Part shown: piece by piece, positions 28,149 through 41,008 of the stretch | Layout of the letters: every line of letters begins with the position of its first letter | How positions within the stretch are numbered: the stretch's first letter is position 1 | Assembly: GCF_900060185.1 (NCBI RefSeq) | Contig: NZ_FIZY01000034.1 | Coordinates: 1-59,375 of the forward strand | From: Grimontia marina | GTDB lineage: Bacteria > Pseudomonadota > Gammaproteobacteria > Enterobacterales > Vibrionaceae | Direction of reading: 5' to 3' | Length of the DNA: 59,375 nucleotides | Notes under the pieces: model-generated | Seen by the model: the letters and a program-made list of their open reading frames with translations, nothing else | Told to the model about the DNA's origin: nothing | The model's database searches: none | Made by a program: the position numbers and the translations under genes

Positions 28149-28583
28149 TCAGAGCGGGCGAGTGGGGATAAGAAGGTGCTGCAGGTCATCATTGCCTGAC
28201 ACCATGTCATGAAGTGTGTAACGATCCATCTCGTCAAGAAAAGCATCCAAAGCTCTCGCTAGGGCACCTTTTATACGACAAGCTGACGTAATATGGCAGT
28301 TTTGTTGCTCGCAATTGACAAGTTGCAAGGGCTCGAGAGCACGGATCACGTCGCCGATAACAATACGGTCTGCGGATTTACCCAAACGAATCCCACCATT
28401 CTTACCCCGAACTGCTTCAACAAGCCCTATCTTACTCATACGGTGAACGATTTTGACCATATGATTACGGGACACTCCGTATTTTTCGGTGACGACAGTA
28501 ATACTGGTCAACTCACCTTCCGGGAGCGTAGCCAGATAAATTAGCGCCCTTAGGCCGTAGTCGGTAAAACTGGTTAATTGCAC
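28149..28583 (-). CDS. nsrR: Nitric-oxide-sensing repressor NsrR
   Basis: 144 aa Rrf2-family repressor with a [2Fe-2S] or [4Fe-4S] cluster lost on NO exposure. HTH near the N-terminus ([29 protein letters not shown]); cluster cysteines in [12 protein letters not shown]. The GTG at 28583 is chosen because AAGGAG precedes it and homologues begin [11 protein letters not shown]; the longer frame upstream is not needed. Divergent from its classical target hmp and upstream of rnr-rlmB, as in many gammaproteobacteria. Confidence 0.93.
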   Translation of the reverse strand: MQLTSFTDYGLRALIYLATLPEGELTSITVVTEKYGVSRNHMVKIVHRMSKIGLVEAVRGKNGGIRLGKSADRIVIGDVIRALEPLQLVNCEQQNCHITSACRIKGALARALDAFLDEMDRYTLHDMVSGNDDLQHLLIPTRPL

Positions 28584-28741
28584 GTTATCAACTCTCCTTG
28601 CGCACAGTGTACTTGGAAAGTAAAAAGCGCGCACTCTCTGATTTTCTTTACTTCTCAGCAACCAAACTGGTCGACTTGAAATCACTTTACCTTTTATCTC
28701 AATTTTTGTTGATTTAAACATTTATTTTAGATACAACTTTA

Positions 28742-28764
28742 AAGGTGCATTTAAGATGAAACTT
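28742..28764 (+). promoter_or_regulatory. Candidate NsrR site before hmp
   Basis: AAGGTGCATTT (28742-28752) matches 10 of 11 positions of the NsrR half-site AAGATGCATTT. The second half is degenerate. It lies ~35-45 bp before the hmp start, where a repressor would block transcription. Confidence 0.45.
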
Positions 28765-28784
28765 TAAAAATAAAAAGGCCCTCC

Positions 28785-29972
28785 ATGCTCAACGAGAAAA
28801 CCATTGAAATTGTTAAGTCCACAGCCCCACTACTTGCTGAAACCGGTCCAAAGCTGACAGCGCATTTTTACGATCGCATGTTCAGCCGACATCCAGAGCT
28901 CAATGATATTTTTAACATGAGCAACCAATCTACGGGTGCCCAACGCGAAGCACTCTTCAACGCAGTGTATGGCTATGCAGCGAATATCGATAATCTGCCA
29001 GCCCTACTGCCAGTGGTTGAAAAGATTGCGCAAAAACACGCAAGTTTAAATATAACGCCAGAAATGTACGCCATTGTCGGTGAAAACCTGTTGGCAACTA
29101 TTGACGAGCTTTTCTCTCCAGGCCAGGAAGTGTTGGATGCCTGGGCTGAAGCCTATGAGGTTCTGGCTCAGGTTTTTATTAACCGCGAAGAAGAAATCTA
29201 CCAGCAAAACGAAATGTCTAACGGCGGTTGGCGTGGAACACGCACTTTCAGGCTGGTTAGCAAAAAAACTGAAAGTGAAGTGATTACCAGTTTCATTTTC
29301 GCCCCTGTCGACGGTCAGCCTGTGGCGGACTATGTACCGGGACAATACATCGGTATTTACCTTTCCCCTGAGCAGTTTACCAATCAGGAAATCCGCCAAT
29401 ACAGCTTATCTGGGGCACCGAATGGTGAGATTTACCGTATCTCTGTGAAACGTGAGACGCAAGGAATGGTATCTAACTACCTGCATGATCACCTGAAAGT
29501 CGGAGATACAGTTGAGCTGGCGCCACCAACCGGCGACTTCTTCTTCCATTCAGACAATAACGCCCCGGTAGCTTTGATTTCAGGCGGTGTCGGACTCACA
29601 CCTATGTTGTCGATGCTGGAGTTACTCAGTGGCAAACATGATGCAGCCATCCACTGGCTGCACGCAGCTGAAAATGGTGCACACCTTGCCTTTGGTAATC
29701 ATATTAACAACTTACTAGGGCAACACCATAACGCCAGACAAGATGTATGGTTTCGTGAACCCTCGAAAGCGGATTTGACAGGTGGGCAATTCGATCACCA
29801 AGGCTTGATAGATATCAGTAAAGTCGAAGGATTAACCGAAGATACAAACCGTGACTTCTACCTCTGTGGTCCAGTTGGTTTTATGCAGGCTGTCGCGTCA
29901 CAACTTGTTGATGCAGGGATTAACAAAGACCGTATTTTCTACGAATGCTTTGGCCCACATAGGGTGATTTAA
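28785..29972 (+). CDS. hmp: Flavohemoprotein, nitric oxide dioxygenase
   Basis: 395 aa. N-terminal globin (1-~140), FAD-binding domain (~150-255; [10 protein letters not shown]) and NAD-binding domain (~265-395; [30 protein letters not shown]). It oxidises NO to nitrate using NAD(P)H and O2 in the cytosol. Divergent from nsrR, which presumably represses it; a half-site is seen upstream. Confidence 0.97.
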   Translation: MLNEKTIEIVKSTAPLLAETGPKLTAHFYDRMFSRHPELNDIFNMSNQSTGAQREALFNAVYGYAANIDNLPALLPVVEKIAQKHASLNITPEMYAIVGENLLATIDELFSPGQEVLDAWAEAYEVLAQVFINREEEIYQQNEMSNGGWRGTRTFRLVSKKTESEVITSFIFAPVDGQPVADYVPGQYIGIYLSPEQFTNQEIRQYSLSGAPNGEIYRISVKRETQGMVSNYLHDHLKVGDTVELAPPTGDFFFHSDNNAPVALISGGVGLTPMLSMLELLSGKHDAAIHWLHAAENGAHLAFGNHINNLLGQHHNARQDVWFREPSKADLTGGQFDHQGLIDISKVEGLTEDTNRDFYLCGPVGFMQAVASQLVDAGINKDRIFYECFGPHRVI

Positions 29973-29988
29973 AGGCTCTCCTAAAAGC

Positions 29989-30022
29989 AAAATGCCCGCA
30001 ACTTCAACTGCGGGCATTTTTA
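29989..30022. terminator. Bidirectional terminator between hmp and motX
   Basis: AAAATGCCCGCA / TGCGGGCATTTT 12-bp stem with an 8-base loop and T/A runs on both sides, between convergent genes. Confidence 0.95.
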
Positions 30023-30036
30023 ATTCTTTTTGGTTA

Positions 30037-30657
30037 TTACCAATAGGTATCACGACGTTTCGCGCGGGCGATGACGTTGCGTGGCATCTTGTCTTCCAAT
30101 GCGCGTCTTAGCATGGCAATACGGTTGTGTGTGGATGTATCCGCCGTGATGGTGTGGTAAAGCCATCGATAGGCATCCTCGTAATCCAACGGGCTACCAT
30201 AATCAGCTACCAGAAGCTCAGCCAATTGCAGTCTTGCACGGGTATTCCCCAGAGATGCTGCTTCACGGAGGTAGGGAATCGCGCGTTCTTTGTCCTGCTG
30301 CACCAGGGTGCCTTTGGAGTAGTAACGGCCAAGTTGCTCAAGCGCCGCCGGTAGGCCTTGCTGCGCTGCTACCTGCATATAGTAAACGCCAGTTTCGACA
30401 TCTCTGTCTACACAGACGCCCCAAGCCAACATATCACCATATAGAAACTGGTAAGCCGGAGATTCAACCCGGATAGCACGGGCTTCGATATCTTGCAGGA
30501 GCTGACAATCGTCTTCTTTCACCTTCTTGAGGTGCATGTTCGACTCAAACAGACGAATCAATTGCGACTCTTCATACACAGGAAGAGCCGGGCCGACTTC
30601 CGCTTTTGCGAAAGGGCTGGCTAACATCATGGATATAAATAAGGTACGCAGTTTCAT
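30037..30657 (-). CDS. motX: Sodium-type flagellar motor protein MotX
   Basis: 206 aa with a signal peptide (~1-19, ending AKA). The body carries Sel1-like repeats (FLYGDMLAWGVCVDRDVETGVYYMQ; LPAALEQLGRYYSKGTLVQQ; REAASLGNTRARLQLAELLV) and ends VIARAKRRDTYW, closely like Vibrio MotX. With MotY it forms the T ring that anchors PomA/PomB stators of the polar flagellum in the periplasm. Monocistronic. Confidence 0.92.
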   Translation of the reverse strand: MKLRTLFISMMLASPFAKAEVGPALPVYEESQLIRLFESNMHLKKVKEDDCQLLQDIEARAIRVESPAYQFLYGDMLAWGVCVDRDVETGVYYMQVAAQQGLPAALEQLGRYYSKGTLVQQDKERAIPYLREAASLGNTRARLQLAELLVADYGSPLDYEDAYRWLYHTITADTSTHNRIAMLRRALEDKMPRNVIARAKRRDTYW

Positions 30658-30834
30658 GCCTTCCCACTATACAGGTGCTGTTCTACCAAACAGGCGAATC
30701 ATCCGCTCTTTGGTAATGGATACGATGTGTCTTGCCTAACTTATATCGGCAAGGATTTGCCGAACTTTACCCTTTTTACGGCGAAAAAGTTCCGCTCATT
30801 GATATCAACAGTATAGAACTGACCGGGCAAAAAA

Positions 30835-30860
30835 AAACCAGCCATGGAGGCTGGTTTTCT
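30835..30860 (-). terminator. Terminator of purA
   Basis: AAACCAGCC-ATGGA-GGCTGGTTT with a nine-T run on the minus strand, 20 bp after purA. Confidence 0.93.
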
Positions 30861-30876
30861 TGTAACCGGAAGCCGA

Positions 30877-32202
<1,326 letters not shown>

Positions 32203-32315
32203 TCAGTTGATGATTAAAACGGGATTCTAGCACCATCGTATAAAGGATGCAGTCATTTTTTGAGCGCCGTCCTGCTTATGGTCATTTGGGTGTCACAGTT
32301 TTTTGCTCTTTCGAT

Positions 32316-32510
32316 TTACTTAGACGGCCACATCATATATGCGATCACCGCTCCTGCAACGACTAAACAGCCACCAATACGCCGTAGCTTAGCATCAGGT
32401 AACAGACTCATTTCACTGACCATTTGACGCCACTTTTTCGGTACCAACATCGGCCCCAGCCCTTCAACTACCAGCACTAAGCCCATTGCGAGCCACAACT
32501 CAGACCCCAT
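32316..32510 (-). CDS. DUF2065 inner-membrane protein (YjeT-like)
   Basis: 64 aa with two hydrophobic segments (WLAMGLVLVVEGLGPMLVP and LVVAGAVIAYMMW) around a basic loop. This is the DUF2065 pattern consistently found after hflC. The function is unknown. A terminator separates it from hflC. Confidence 0.88.
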   Translation of the reverse strand: MGSELWLAMGLVLVVEGLGPMLVPKKWRQMVSEMSLLPDAKLRRIGGCLVVAGAVIAYMMWPSK

Positions 32511-32537
32511 TTTTCACTCTCTTCTATTTGGATAAAA

Positions 32538-32567
32538 AAAAGACAAGGCGCGGCGCCTTGTCTTTTC
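32538..32567 (-). terminator. Terminator after hflC
   Basis: A GC-rich palindrome (AGACAAGGCGC / GCGCCTTGTCT) with an eight-T run on the minus strand closes the hfl superoperon. Confidence 0.92.
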
Positions 32568-32588
32568 TGTGTTGCTGTTTGGCAACGA

Positions 32589-33476
32589 TTAGTTTGCCTT
32601 AAAGTTTGGCTCTTTCATGTACTGGAAGAACTCACTGTTAGGGTCCACAACCATGATGTCACCCTTGTTGTTAAAGCTCTTCTCATAGGCTTGCAGCGAG
32701 CGTAAGAAGTTATAAAACTCCGGCTCTTTGTTGAACGTATTCGCGTAGATATTTGCTACTTCTGCATCAGCTTCACCGCGTGTAACTCGCGCCGTTTTCT
32801 CAGCCTCTGCTAGCACGGTTGCTACTTCCAATTCAGCCTGAGCACGAATAACTTCCGCTTTCTCACGACCTTGTGAACGGTGACGACGAGCTACGGTTTC
32901 ACGCTCTGCACGCATACGCTCGTATATCGAATCACTGATCTTCTCTGGAAGGTTGATCTTCTTGATACGCATATCAATGACTTCAATGCCGATATCATTC
33001 GCACTTTCCTGAACTTCAGTCAGTACGTCTTCCATCACCTGCTCACGCTTCTCAGAGACAATCTCTTTGATGGTTTTGGAACCAATTTCCGCACGCAACC
33101 CATCCGCGACTTTACGTTGAAGTAGGGCTTCAGCGGTCAGACGGTTACCACCACCGGTAGACAGGTAGTATTGGCCAAAGTCTTTGATTCGCCACTTGAC
33201 GTAAGAGTCGATAATCACGTCTTTTTTCTCAGACGTCACGAAGCGATCTGACTGGTCATCCATAGTTTGAATACGCGCATCAAGTAACTGAACCCGATCA
33301 AACAACGGAAATTTGAACTGAAGACCAGGGCTGTAGATACGCGCCATATCGTCATCGGTTTTCAGTACTCGTCCAAATCGAATCACAATACCACGCTCGC
33401 CTTCTTTCACGACGAAGACTGACATCAGACCAACAACGATCGAAACGATAATAAGGGGAATTAATAACTTACGCAT
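32589..33476 (-). CDS. hflC: FtsH modulator HflC (SPFH protein)
   Basis: 295 aa. N-terminal membrane anchor (LIPLIIVSIVVGLMSVFVV), then the SPFH/band-7 domain (EGERGIVIRFGRV) and a coiled-coil with RAEAEKTARVTRGEADAE-like repeats. Together with HflK it forms the periplasmic cage around FtsH and limits its proteolysis. It starts 2 bp after hflK. Confidence 0.97.
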   Translation of the reverse strand: MRKLLIPLIIVSIVVGLMSVFVVKEGERGIVIRFGRVLKTDDDMARIYSPGLQFKFPLFDRVQLLDARIQTMDDQSDRFVTSEKKDVIIDSYVKWRIKDFGQYYLSTGGGNRLTAEALLQRKVADGLRAEIGSKTIKEIVSEKREQVMEDVLTEVQESANDIGIEVIDMRIKKINLPEKISDSIYERMRAERETVARRHRSQGREKAEVIRAQAELEVATVLAEAEKTARVTRGEADAEVANIYANTFNKEPEFYNFLRSLQAYEKSFNNKGDIMVVDPNSEFFQYMKEPNFKAN

Positions 33477-33478
33477 AA

Positions 33479-34639
33479 TTAGTATCTCCCCTCACGTGTA
33501 GTCGACTGACGAGTATTCGAGTTAGGCGCAACCGACTGAGAAGAACGCTCAAGCTCAATACCATAATCAGCCGCGTTATCATCGTTAGAAGAACTGCTAC
33601 GTTGGGCTGGAGTCTGATTCATCAGTTTATCTAATGGTAAGTACAACAAGTTGCCGCTACCTGCTTTAGAGTCGATTAATACCTTACTGGTATTACCGAA
33701 CACGTTCTCCATGGTCTCAAGATACAAGCGGTTACGTGTCACTTCAGGCGCCGCCTGATATTCAGGCAACAGCTTTTCAAACTGTGCAACGTCACCCTGC
33801 GCTTCATTAACGGTTTTCTCTTTGTAACCCAACGCTTCTTTCTTCAGACGCTCCGCACGACCTGTTGCTTTTGGCAAAATGTCATTGCGGTAAGCCTCTG
33901 CTTCTTTGATGAAGCGCTCTTCGTCTTCCCTAGCTTTGATCGCATCATCAAATGCTTCCTGCACTTGCTCAGGTGCACGAGCACCTTGCAAGTTAACGTC
34001 CACAACAAGAATACCCATGTTGTAGCGATCAATAATTCGGTTGATTTCGACCTCGGTACGCTCACGGATTTGCTGGCGACCCGTAGTCAGGATCTGGTCC
34101 ATTTCCGCATCACCAATCACTGCACGTAGCGCCGAGTCTGTCGCTTGGCGAAGACTGTCGTCTGCATTTGTCACTGAGAAGAGGTATTTCTCAGGATCAG
34201 CAACACGGTATTGAACGTCCATATCAACGTTAACCATGTTTTCATCTTTGGTTAACATTTGACCAGACCCGCGTAGAGACCGGATAGCCTGTACGTTTAC
34301 CGTTTCTACTTCATCGATAAACGTTGGTTTCCAGTTAAGACCAGGCTGAACGATGCGATCGTATTCGCCGAAACGTAGTACAACACCACGCTCTGCTTCA
34401 CCGATAGTGTAAAAGCCTGAGACACCCCAGATGACTGCACCCACAACGGCAATTACGCCCAATCCAGCAGCACTACTGCCACCAAAAGACGGCCCTTTGC
34501 CGCCAAACAAGCCACTCAGTTTGCGGCTTAACTTGCCAAATACCTCATCGAGGTCAGGCGGCCCTTGGTCACGACCACCGCGGTTCCCCCACGGATCTTT
34601 GTCCTGACCGCCATTATTTCCTGGCTCATTCCACGCCAT
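33479..34639 (-). CDS. hflK: FtsH modulator HflK (SPFH protein)
   Basis: 386 aa. Gly/Asp-rich cytoplasmic N-terminus (NEPGNNGGQDKDPWGNRGG), one membrane helix (~58-78), SPFH domain (GEAERGVVLRFGEYDRIVQPGLNWK) and a coiled coil. Partner of HflC; the genes are contiguous. Confidence 0.97.
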   Translation of the reverse strand: MAWNEPGNNGGQDKDPWGNRGGRDQGPPDLDEVFGKLSRKLSGLFGGKGPSFGGSSAAGLGVIAVVGAVIWGVSGFYTIGEAERGVVLRFGEYDRIVQPGLNWKPTFIDEVETVNVQAIRSLRGSGQMLTKDENMVNVDMDVQYRVADPEKYLFSVTNADDSLRQATDSALRAVIGDAEMDQILTTGRQQIRERTEVEINRIIDRYNMGILVVDVNLQGARAPEQVQEAFDDAIKAREDEERFIKEAEAYRNDILPKATGRAERLKKEALGYKEKTVNEAQGDVAQFEKLLPEYQAAPEVTRNRLYLETMENVFGNTSKVLIDSKAGSGNLLYLPLDKLMNQTPAQRSSSSNDDNAADYGIELERSSQSVAPNSNTRQSTTREGRY

Positions 34640-34692
34640 TAGAACACTCCATCAGTATGATATGACGATAGTTTTTATACTGTAACAGGCTG

Positions 34693-35982
34693 TCAGTGGA
34701 CGATAAAGTCGCCTAACTCACTGCCTTCCCTTTTTTTCAACCTCAACCAGTCTGTTTGAGGCAACCGCACATCGACCAGCAAATGTCCGTCCTGCTCGTA
34801 TTCTTCATGCGTAATACAGCGCAACTGACAGAATTTACTGTGCATTCTGCCGATAGCTGCCGGTGGAATACGTAAGCGATAGCTTACCATAGTCCCCGCC
34901 AGCCTATCGGTCAGCGCCTCAAAAAGAAGATCTATGCCCTGATCTGCCAGTGCAGATACATAGACAACGCGGGGTAAACCTTCTTCATCACGCTCAATGC
35001 GCGGCAAGGCCTCTTCCATGTTGTCAATTTTGTTCATCACCAACAGTGTTGGGATTTCATGAGCATCGATTTCTTCAAGTACTACGTCAACCGCTTCGAT
35101 GTTCTCGCGGAAGCGATCATCACTGGCGTCGATAACATGCAGAAGCAAAGCTGCTTCCTGTGTTTCCTGCAAGGTTGCTTTAAACGCTGCTACCAGATCA
35201 TGTGGCAGGTGACGGATAAAGCCGACAGTGTCCGCCAGGATCACATCGCCAACATCTTCCACCTCGATTTTACGCAGCGTCGGATCTAGCGTTGCGAAAA
35301 GCTGATCCGCGGCGTAGACCCCCGCTTCGGTGATGCGGTTAAAGAGGGTGGATTTGCCGGCGTTGGTGTATCCCACCAGCGAAACGGTTGGTACTTCAGC
35401 ACGGCTTCGGGCACGTCGGCCCTGTTCGCGCTGTTTAGACACTTTCTCAAGTCTACGCAGGATCGCCTTAACGCGATCACGCAGCAATCGGCGGTCTGTC
35501 TCGAGCTGGGTTTCACCAGGACCACGCAGACCGATCCCCCCTTTCTGACGCTCCAAGTGCGTCCAGCCCCGTACGAGTCGGGTGGAAAGGTGGCGAAGCT
35601 GCGCCAGCTCTACCTGCAACTTACCTTCGTGAGTGCGGGCACGCTGTGCAAAGATATCTAGGATCAGACCGGTGCGGTCAAGCACTCGGCATTTGACCAG
35701 ACGCTCGAGGTTTCGTTCCTGAGCAGGAGAAAGTGCATGGTTGAAAATAACAATGTCGGCCCCTGTCCATCGAACAGCATCGGCGATCTCGAGGGCTTTA
35801 CCTTCACCAACGAAGTATTTGGAATGCGGGGACTGGCGACTGCCCGTAATGGTTTGCAGTCGACTAACCCCCGCTGACGATACCAGCATTTCAAACTCGC
35901 TGAGATCTTCCCATTCGCCTTCTTGGGTGAAGTTGATATGAACTAAAATAGCCTGTTCACCAGCTTCATAACGGTCAAACAA
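34693..35982 (-). CDS. hflX: Ribosome-associated GTPase HflX
   Basis: 429 aa. The N-terminal glycine-rich/helical domain (GIGLRGPGETQLETDRR) precedes an Obg-like GTPase with G1 GYTNAGKSTLFN, G3 DTVGFIRHLP and G4 NKID. It splits stalled or heat-damaged ribosomes. Starts 26 bp after hfq. Confidence 0.97.
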   Translation of the reverse strand: MFDRYEAGEQAILVHINFTQEGEWEDLSEFEMLVSSAGVSRLQTITGSRQSPHSKYFVGEGKALEIADAVRWTGADIVIFNHALSPAQERNLERLVKCRVLDRTGLILDIFAQRARTHEGKLQVELAQLRHLSTRLVRGWTHLERQKGGIGLRGPGETQLETDRRLLRDRVKAILRRLEKVSKQREQGRRARSRAEVPTVSLVGYTNAGKSTLFNRITEAGVYAADQLFATLDPTLRKIEVEDVGDVILADTVGFIRHLPHDLVAAFKATLQETQEAALLLHVIDASDDRFRENIEAVDVVLEEIDAHEIPTLLVMNKIDNMEEALPRIERDEEGLPRVVYVSALADQGIDLLFEALTDRLAGTMVSYRLRIPPAAIGRMHSKFCQLRCITHEEYEQDGHLLVDVRLPQTDWLRLKKREGSELGDFIVH

Positions 35983-36008
35983 GCGATCAACTCCTTACCA
36001 AAGGATTG

Positions 36009-36290
<282 letters not shown>

Positions 36291-36375
36291 TTATTGGTTT
36301 GTAGTTGTATTAGCAACAAATAAAATCAACAACGCCGCTTAACAACAACCCAAAGTATACCTGTCTCTTCCCAGA

Positions 36376-37302
36376 TCAGGTCAGACACTTTGTGACTGTT
36401 TGTAACGATAGCCCGGCATCGTCGCTATCAAGCCATGTCAAATCTTCCCAGCTGCGAAGCCAGGTTATCTGACGTTTGGCTAACTGACGGGTTGCACACA
36501 CACCACGATAAACTGCATCGTCAAGCGAACAGCTACCCGCCAAATAATCCCACATCTGTCGATACCCAACACATCGAATCGACGGCATATCCGAGTTCAG
36601 ATCGCCACGATCATAAAGTTTGCGTACCTCCGCTTCGAAACCGGCTTCCAGCATTTTTTGGAAGCGCAGCTCTATACGGCGATGCAGCTCTCCCCTTTCC
36701 TTAGGGGCTATAGCAAATTGGTGAACCTCATATGGCAATGGTTCACCTTTGGTTTCGGTCAACTCAGTGAGAGTTTTACCCGAAATACGAAAAACTTCCA
36801 GCGCTCTCGACAATCGTTGAGGATCATTCGGATGGATCCTCGCACCTGCGACAGGGTCAATATTACACAACTCGTCATGCAGTGCCTGCCAGCCCATTTC
36901 CTTCGCTTCCTGTTCAATTTTAGCGCGGATCACAGGATCCGCTGATGGTAAAGGAGACAGACCGTCCAATAATGCTTTGAAGTAAAGCATGGTACCACCA
37001 ACCAAAAGGGGAATTCTCCCTTTTGCGACAATATCTTCCATTTCACGCAATGCGTCTGCACGGAAGTCCGCAGCCGAATAGGCTTCTGACGGATCAAGGA
37101 TGTCGATCAATCGATGGGGTGCCAATACCAACTCTTCTGCCGTTGGCTTGGCAGTGCCTATATCCATTTCTTGATAGACCAATGCACTGTCGACACTGAT
37201 GATCTCTACAGGAAACCGTTTTCTCAGACCAATGGCCAGATCAGTTTTACCTGATGCGGTAGGCCCCATTAAAAAAATTGCCTTCGGCAATGGCTTAGTC
37301 AT
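36376..37302 (-). CDS. miaA: tRNA dimethylallyltransferase MiaA
   Basis: 308 aa. Adds dimethylallyl to A37 of tRNAs reading UNN codons. P-loop [44 protein letters not shown] and [13 protein letters not shown]. Overlaps mutL by 8 bp, so translation is coupled. Confidence 0.97.
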   Translation of the reverse strand: MTKPLPKAIFLMGPTASGKTDLAIGLRKRFPVEIISVDSALVYQEMDIGTAKPTAEELVLAPHRLIDILDPSEAYSAADFRADALREMEDIVAKGRIPLLVGGTMLYFKALLDGLSPLPSADPVIRAKIEQEAKEMGWQALHDELCNIDPVAGARIHPNDPQRLSRALEVFRISGKTLTELTETKGEPLPYEVHQFAIAPKERGELHRRIELRFQKMLEAGFEAEVRKLYDRGDLNSDMPSIRCVGYRQMWDYLAGSCSLDDAVYRGVCATRQLAKRQITWLRSWEDLTWLDSDDAGLSLQTVTKCLT

Positions 37303-39298
37303 GTTTAAAAGCTTCTATTGCCGCTGTCACATCAACCGGACGCAACAACGTTGAAAAATGCATTGCCAGCCTTTCCTGCCAGCAGTTTTCTAAATCAGCG
37401 ATCAGTGTAACGGCTTGTGATAGACCGTAAACATCCGTTTTTTGCGTCGCCTGTACGGCCAACCAATGTGCCAGTGATTCAGAAGACAAAGCATCCGACT
37501 CACTGGCAATAAATGCCATCAACGCAGGGACAAACTGCTGTAGATTGTAATTCCGTAACGGCTGGCAAACCGCCATCACCATCAACTGAGTTGACGACTT
37601 TTGACGAAGAAGCATACCAAATTGCTGAAGTAGACTTTCATGTTTCGCAATCAACGCTAATTCTTCCTCTGATACAGGCAGTGCCTGCGGGATCAATAGC
37701 GGTTGCGCTTTCAAGCCTTCGCCCTCAGCCGCAGCCTGAAACTGGCCAAGCATCACCAGGTAAGCTGCTGCATCTAAATCGAGCAGTACAATACCCTCCT
37801 CACGTTGAAGCATTAAATATTTGGAAGACACTATAGCTAGCGCCTTACCCAAGCCCTTTCCTGCATGTCCAACAGAAACCGGTGTTTGTGCCACCGTTGA
37901 TGGGATAAACACTGGCGCAGCCTCGGCTACCTGCGTATCCGACGATGGGACGACGGGCGTTGTCATTAGCGCTTCATACACTTTTTGCTCACGCTTGGAA
38001 GGCGTACTTTCGCCATATTGCTCGGGGCGTACACCGCTGCCAGACAAAGCTCCCGAAGATGATTGGCTAAAACCTGATGCACGTGGGCTCTGCCCTGAAG
38101 ACTGAGGTCGCCATTCCGCGTATTCAGCCTGGCCAGGGTAATTAGAGTAGGCAGTACCAACAGAGTCCTGACCTTCTACCGAATTGGGGGTTTCAGGTTC
38201 TGATACCTCTGGAATAGCTTCAGGCAGGATAGTATTTTGCCCATTGCTGACGTCACTAACCGACGGCTGTCCAAACTCTAGCGCAGGAGCGTGCTCCGCC
38301 GCGACTTGCATCAACGCATCTGCCACGGCCTGATAAATAAAATCATGTACCAGACGCGCCTGATGGAAACGGACTTCATGCTTGGCTGGATGAACATTCA
38401 CATCCACCTGGTGCGGGTCGATGTCAATATAAAGAACGTAAGCGGCGAATTGATCGGGACGCAATGATGTTTCATAGCCCTGTCGAATCGCGTGATTGAT
38501 GAGTTTGTCTTTCATCATTCGAAGGTTCACAAAGCAATGTTGAATGTCATTCTGTGCACGCGCACCTTCTGGCGCACAAATCCAGCCATGAAGGGTTAAG
38601 CCCTGATGTTCCAAGCTTACTTCCACTGAGCTTTTCACAAATTGCGAGCCACAAATCGCAGCTAGTCGCTTTTCACGCTGCACATCATTCGAAGCCGTGC
38701 GGTACTGGCGAATGACAGCGCCGTTGTGGCGCAGTGTGATCGCAACATCAAAGCGGCTCAGCGCAATGCGTTTCAGCAGCTCATCAATGTGACCGAATTC
38801 AGTTTTGTCAGTACGGAGAAATTTGCGACGGGCCGGTGTATTAAAGAATAAATCCACCACTTCAACCGTCGTCCCAACCGGGTGAGCAGCAGGTTTTACC
38901 TGTACCGCCATATCCCGCCCTTCTGCATAAGCGGACCAGGCTTCTGATTGGGTGATAGTTCGGGATGTCAAGGATAGCCGGGATACCGAGCTAATACTCG
39001 CCAGTGCCTCGCCACGAAATCCGAGGCTGATTATGGCTTCAAGATCATCGAGGCAGGAGATTTTGGATGTCGCGTGACGGCTGAGGGCCAATTCCAGTTC
39101 TTCTTTGGCAATGCCTGAGCCATTATCACGGATACGGATAAGCTTGCTACCGCCTTTTTCAACATCGATATCGATACGAGTCGCGCCCGCATCAATACTG
39201 TTTTCGACGAGTTCTTTGACGACAGAAGCTGGCCTTTCAACCACTTCGCCTGCCGCTATCTGGTTCGCCAGACGTGCAGGTAGGATTTGAATTGCCAT
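37295..39298 (-). CDS. mutL: DNA mismatch repair protein MutL
   Basis: 667 aa. The GHKL ATPase N-terminus carries [17 protein letters not shown] and [11 protein letters not shown] long Ser/Pro-rich linker (~340-470) leads to the C-terminal dimerisation domain. The DQHAxxE endonuclease motif is absent, as expected in bacteria using MutH. It starts 2 bp after amiB. Confidence 0.97.
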   Translation of the reverse strand: MAIQILPARLANQIAAGEVVERPASVVKELVENSIDAGATRIDIDVEKGGSKLIRIRDNGSGIAKEELELALSRHATSKISCLDDLEAIISLGFRGEALASISSVSRLSLTSRTITQSEAWSAYAEGRDMAVQVKPAAHPVGTTVEVVDLFFNTPARRKFLRTDKTEFGHIDELLKRIALSRFDVAITLRHNGAVIRQYRTASNDVQREKRLAAICGSQFVKSSVEVSLEHQGLTLHGWICAPEGARAQNDIQHCFVNLRMMKDKLINHAIRQGYETSLRPDQFAAYVLYIDIDPHQVDVNVHPAKHEVRFHQARLVHDFIYQAVADALMQVAAEHAPALEFGQPSVSDVSNGQNTILPEAIPEVSEPETPNSVEGQDSVGTAYSNYPGQAEYAEWRPQSSGQSPRASGFSQSSSGALSGSGVRPEQYGESTPSKREQKVYEALMTTPVVPSSDTQVAEAAPVFIPSTVAQTPVSVGHAGKGLGKALAIVSSKYLMLQREEGIVLLDLDAAAYLVMLGQFQAAAEGEGLKAQPLLIPQALPVSEEELALIAKHESLLQQFGMLLRQKSSTQLMVMAVCQPLRNYNLQQFVPALMAFIASESDALSSESLAHWLAVQATQKTDVYGLSQAVTLIADLENCWQERLAMHFSTLLRPVDVTAAIEAFKHD

Positions 39299-39300
39299 GC

Positions 39301-41004
39301 TTAGCTCCCGGGAATAATCAAAGTCTGGCCAATGGCCAGCTCGTCAGAACGCAATTTATTAGCGCGACGGATACTGTCGACCGTCACTCCGTAATTGCTG
39401 GCGATTTTACCCAGATACTCCCCACGTTTCACTTTATGCTGTTTATCCTTGGGCTTTATGCCTACAATTTTCAGTTTCTGCCCGATAGCCAATTCATCTG
39501 AGCGCAGGCGGTTAGCACTGCGAATACTGGCAACGCTCACGTCATATTCCTGCGCAATTTTACCGAGAAACTCACCGCGCTTGACAGTGTGAGTCAGGGT
39601 TTTACCTGATGAGACAGTAGGTTTTGAATGGTTAACCGAGGGCTTGGAAACTGACGCCAGTGCACCAACATTGACGTCAGGAACAGTAAGTACTTGCCCC
39701 ACTCTTAAACTGTTAGACTTCAAGCCATTTGCCGCTTTAATTGCCGATATCGAACTGCCATATTTTTTCGCAATCACAGACAAAGACTGGCCGGAAGTGA
39801 CTTTGTGTTTGATGCCGTTCTTACGCGCCGCCATCAAGGTTCCGTCTGGCGGGAACTCTTCAAAGTAGGTGAGGATGCCACGATAAACGGCGTTGGCTAT
39901 TTTCTTTTGGTGACTCTCAGTGTGCAGCAGTTTTTCTTCCTGGGGATTAGTGATAAAACCAGCTTCGACCAAAAGTGATGGAATATCAGGCGATTTCAGT
40001 ACTGCAAGACTCGCGTGTTCTGGACTGGATTTGTGAAGCTTTGTCACCTTACCCATTTCATTCAAAACACGAATTGCAACGTCATAACCTTCTTTTTGTG
40101 AGTTACTGAACTGCAAGTCCAATACCGCACGGCTAAGGTATTCATCCTGGTTATCATCAAGCAATGCGCCACCACCTAGGAGGTTGGACTGCTCTTCATG
40201 CTTCTCAATCCAACGACCGATTTCACTGTTGGCACGGCGGCGGGATAAGACCCACACTGACGCTCCACGAGGCTGAGGTTTATGGAAACCATCAGCATGG
40301 ATTGAAACCAGCAGATGTGCGCCTTTACGACGCGCAATATCAGAGCGCTTGTTAAGATCGACGAAGTAGTCACCATTGCGCGTCAATACCGCTTTCATCC
40401 CAGGCACTGCATTAATTTTGGCAGCCACCTGACGTGAAATAGAGAGCGTCACATGCTTTTCATATTTACGCCTCGGTCCTACAGCACCTGGATCGTTGCC
40501 GCCATGACCCGGGTCAATGGCGATAATAATGTCGTCTGTACCAAACGGTAACGCAGTCTGGGTTTCCGCTGGCGCAGTTGGCTTGGCTGGTTTCGCCACA
40601 ACAGTTGGCTTTCCGTGTGGTATATCAATAACCAAACGGTGGCCATACTCACCGCTAGGCGCTAGCGGAAATAGGCGGGGCACGCTTTTGCCTTTCAGTT
40701 CGAAAACCAGACGGTAAGTACCCTTGCTCGGTGGGTTACTTTTACGGATTTTGGAAAGGATCTTACTGTCACTGATGTTTTTTGGCAGCTTCATACCCAA
40801 AGTAGTGTCCTTCAAGTCCACCACAAGACGGTCTGGCTTTGTCAGAGTAAAATAGCTATAGGATGGCTCTCCAGCCAAATCCATCACTACGCGCGTTTCA
40901 TCCGGCGCTGGCCAGACACGCACATTTTCTAATGAATTTGCCAGCGCAGGAGAAAGCGCTCCCAGCCAACAGATCAATCCCAGTAACACGCCCCGCCAAA
41001 GCAT
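39301..41004 (-). CDS. amiB: N-acetylmuramoyl-L-alanine amidase AmiB with three LysM repeats
   Basis: 567 aa. Signal peptide ([13 protein letters not shown]..., ending ALA), AMIN domain (~25-125; VVDLKDTTL), zinc amidase_3 domain ([35 protein letters not shown]), then three LysM modules (~400-567). It splits septal peptidoglycan and is activated by EnvC. ATG 41004 is preferred to an upstream GTG because it begins the signal peptide directly and lies just after the tsaE stop. E. coli AmiB has no LysM; Vibrio AmiB commonly does. Confidence 0.94.
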   Translation of the reverse strand: MLWRGVLLGLICWLGALSPALANSLENVRVWPAPDETRVVMDLAGEPSYSYFTLTKPDRLVVDLKDTTLGMKLPKNISDSKILSKIRKSNPPSKGTYRLVFELKGKSVPRLFPLAPSGEYGHRLVIDIPHGKPTVVAKPAKPTAPAETQTALPFGTDDIIIAIDPGHGGNDPGAVGPRRKYEKHVTLSISRQVAAKINAVPGMKAVLTRNGDYFVDLNKRSDIARRKGAHLLVSIHADGFHKPQPRGASVWVLSRRRANSEIGRWIEKHEEQSNLLGGGALLDDNQDEYLSRAVLDLQFSNSQKEGYDVAIRVLNEMGKVTKLHKSSPEHASLAVLKSPDIPSLLVEAGFITNPQEEKLLHTESHQKKIANAVYRGILTYFEEFPPDGTLMAARKNGIKHKVTSGQSLSVIAKKYGSSISAIKAANGLKSNSLRVGQVLTVPDVNVGALASVSKPSVNHSKPTVSSGKTLTHTVKRGEFLGKIAQEYDVSVASIRSANRLRSDELAIGQKLKIVGIKPKDKQHKVKRGEYLGKIASNYGVTVDSIRRANKLRSDELAIGQTLIIPGS

Positions 41005-41008
41005 ATCG

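Noticed and set aside
32589-34639. Treating the 54.6-56.0 kb SPFH gene as a second HflK/HflC pair
   Set aside because: It is a single longer protein with a different coiled-coil tail and no adjacent partner.
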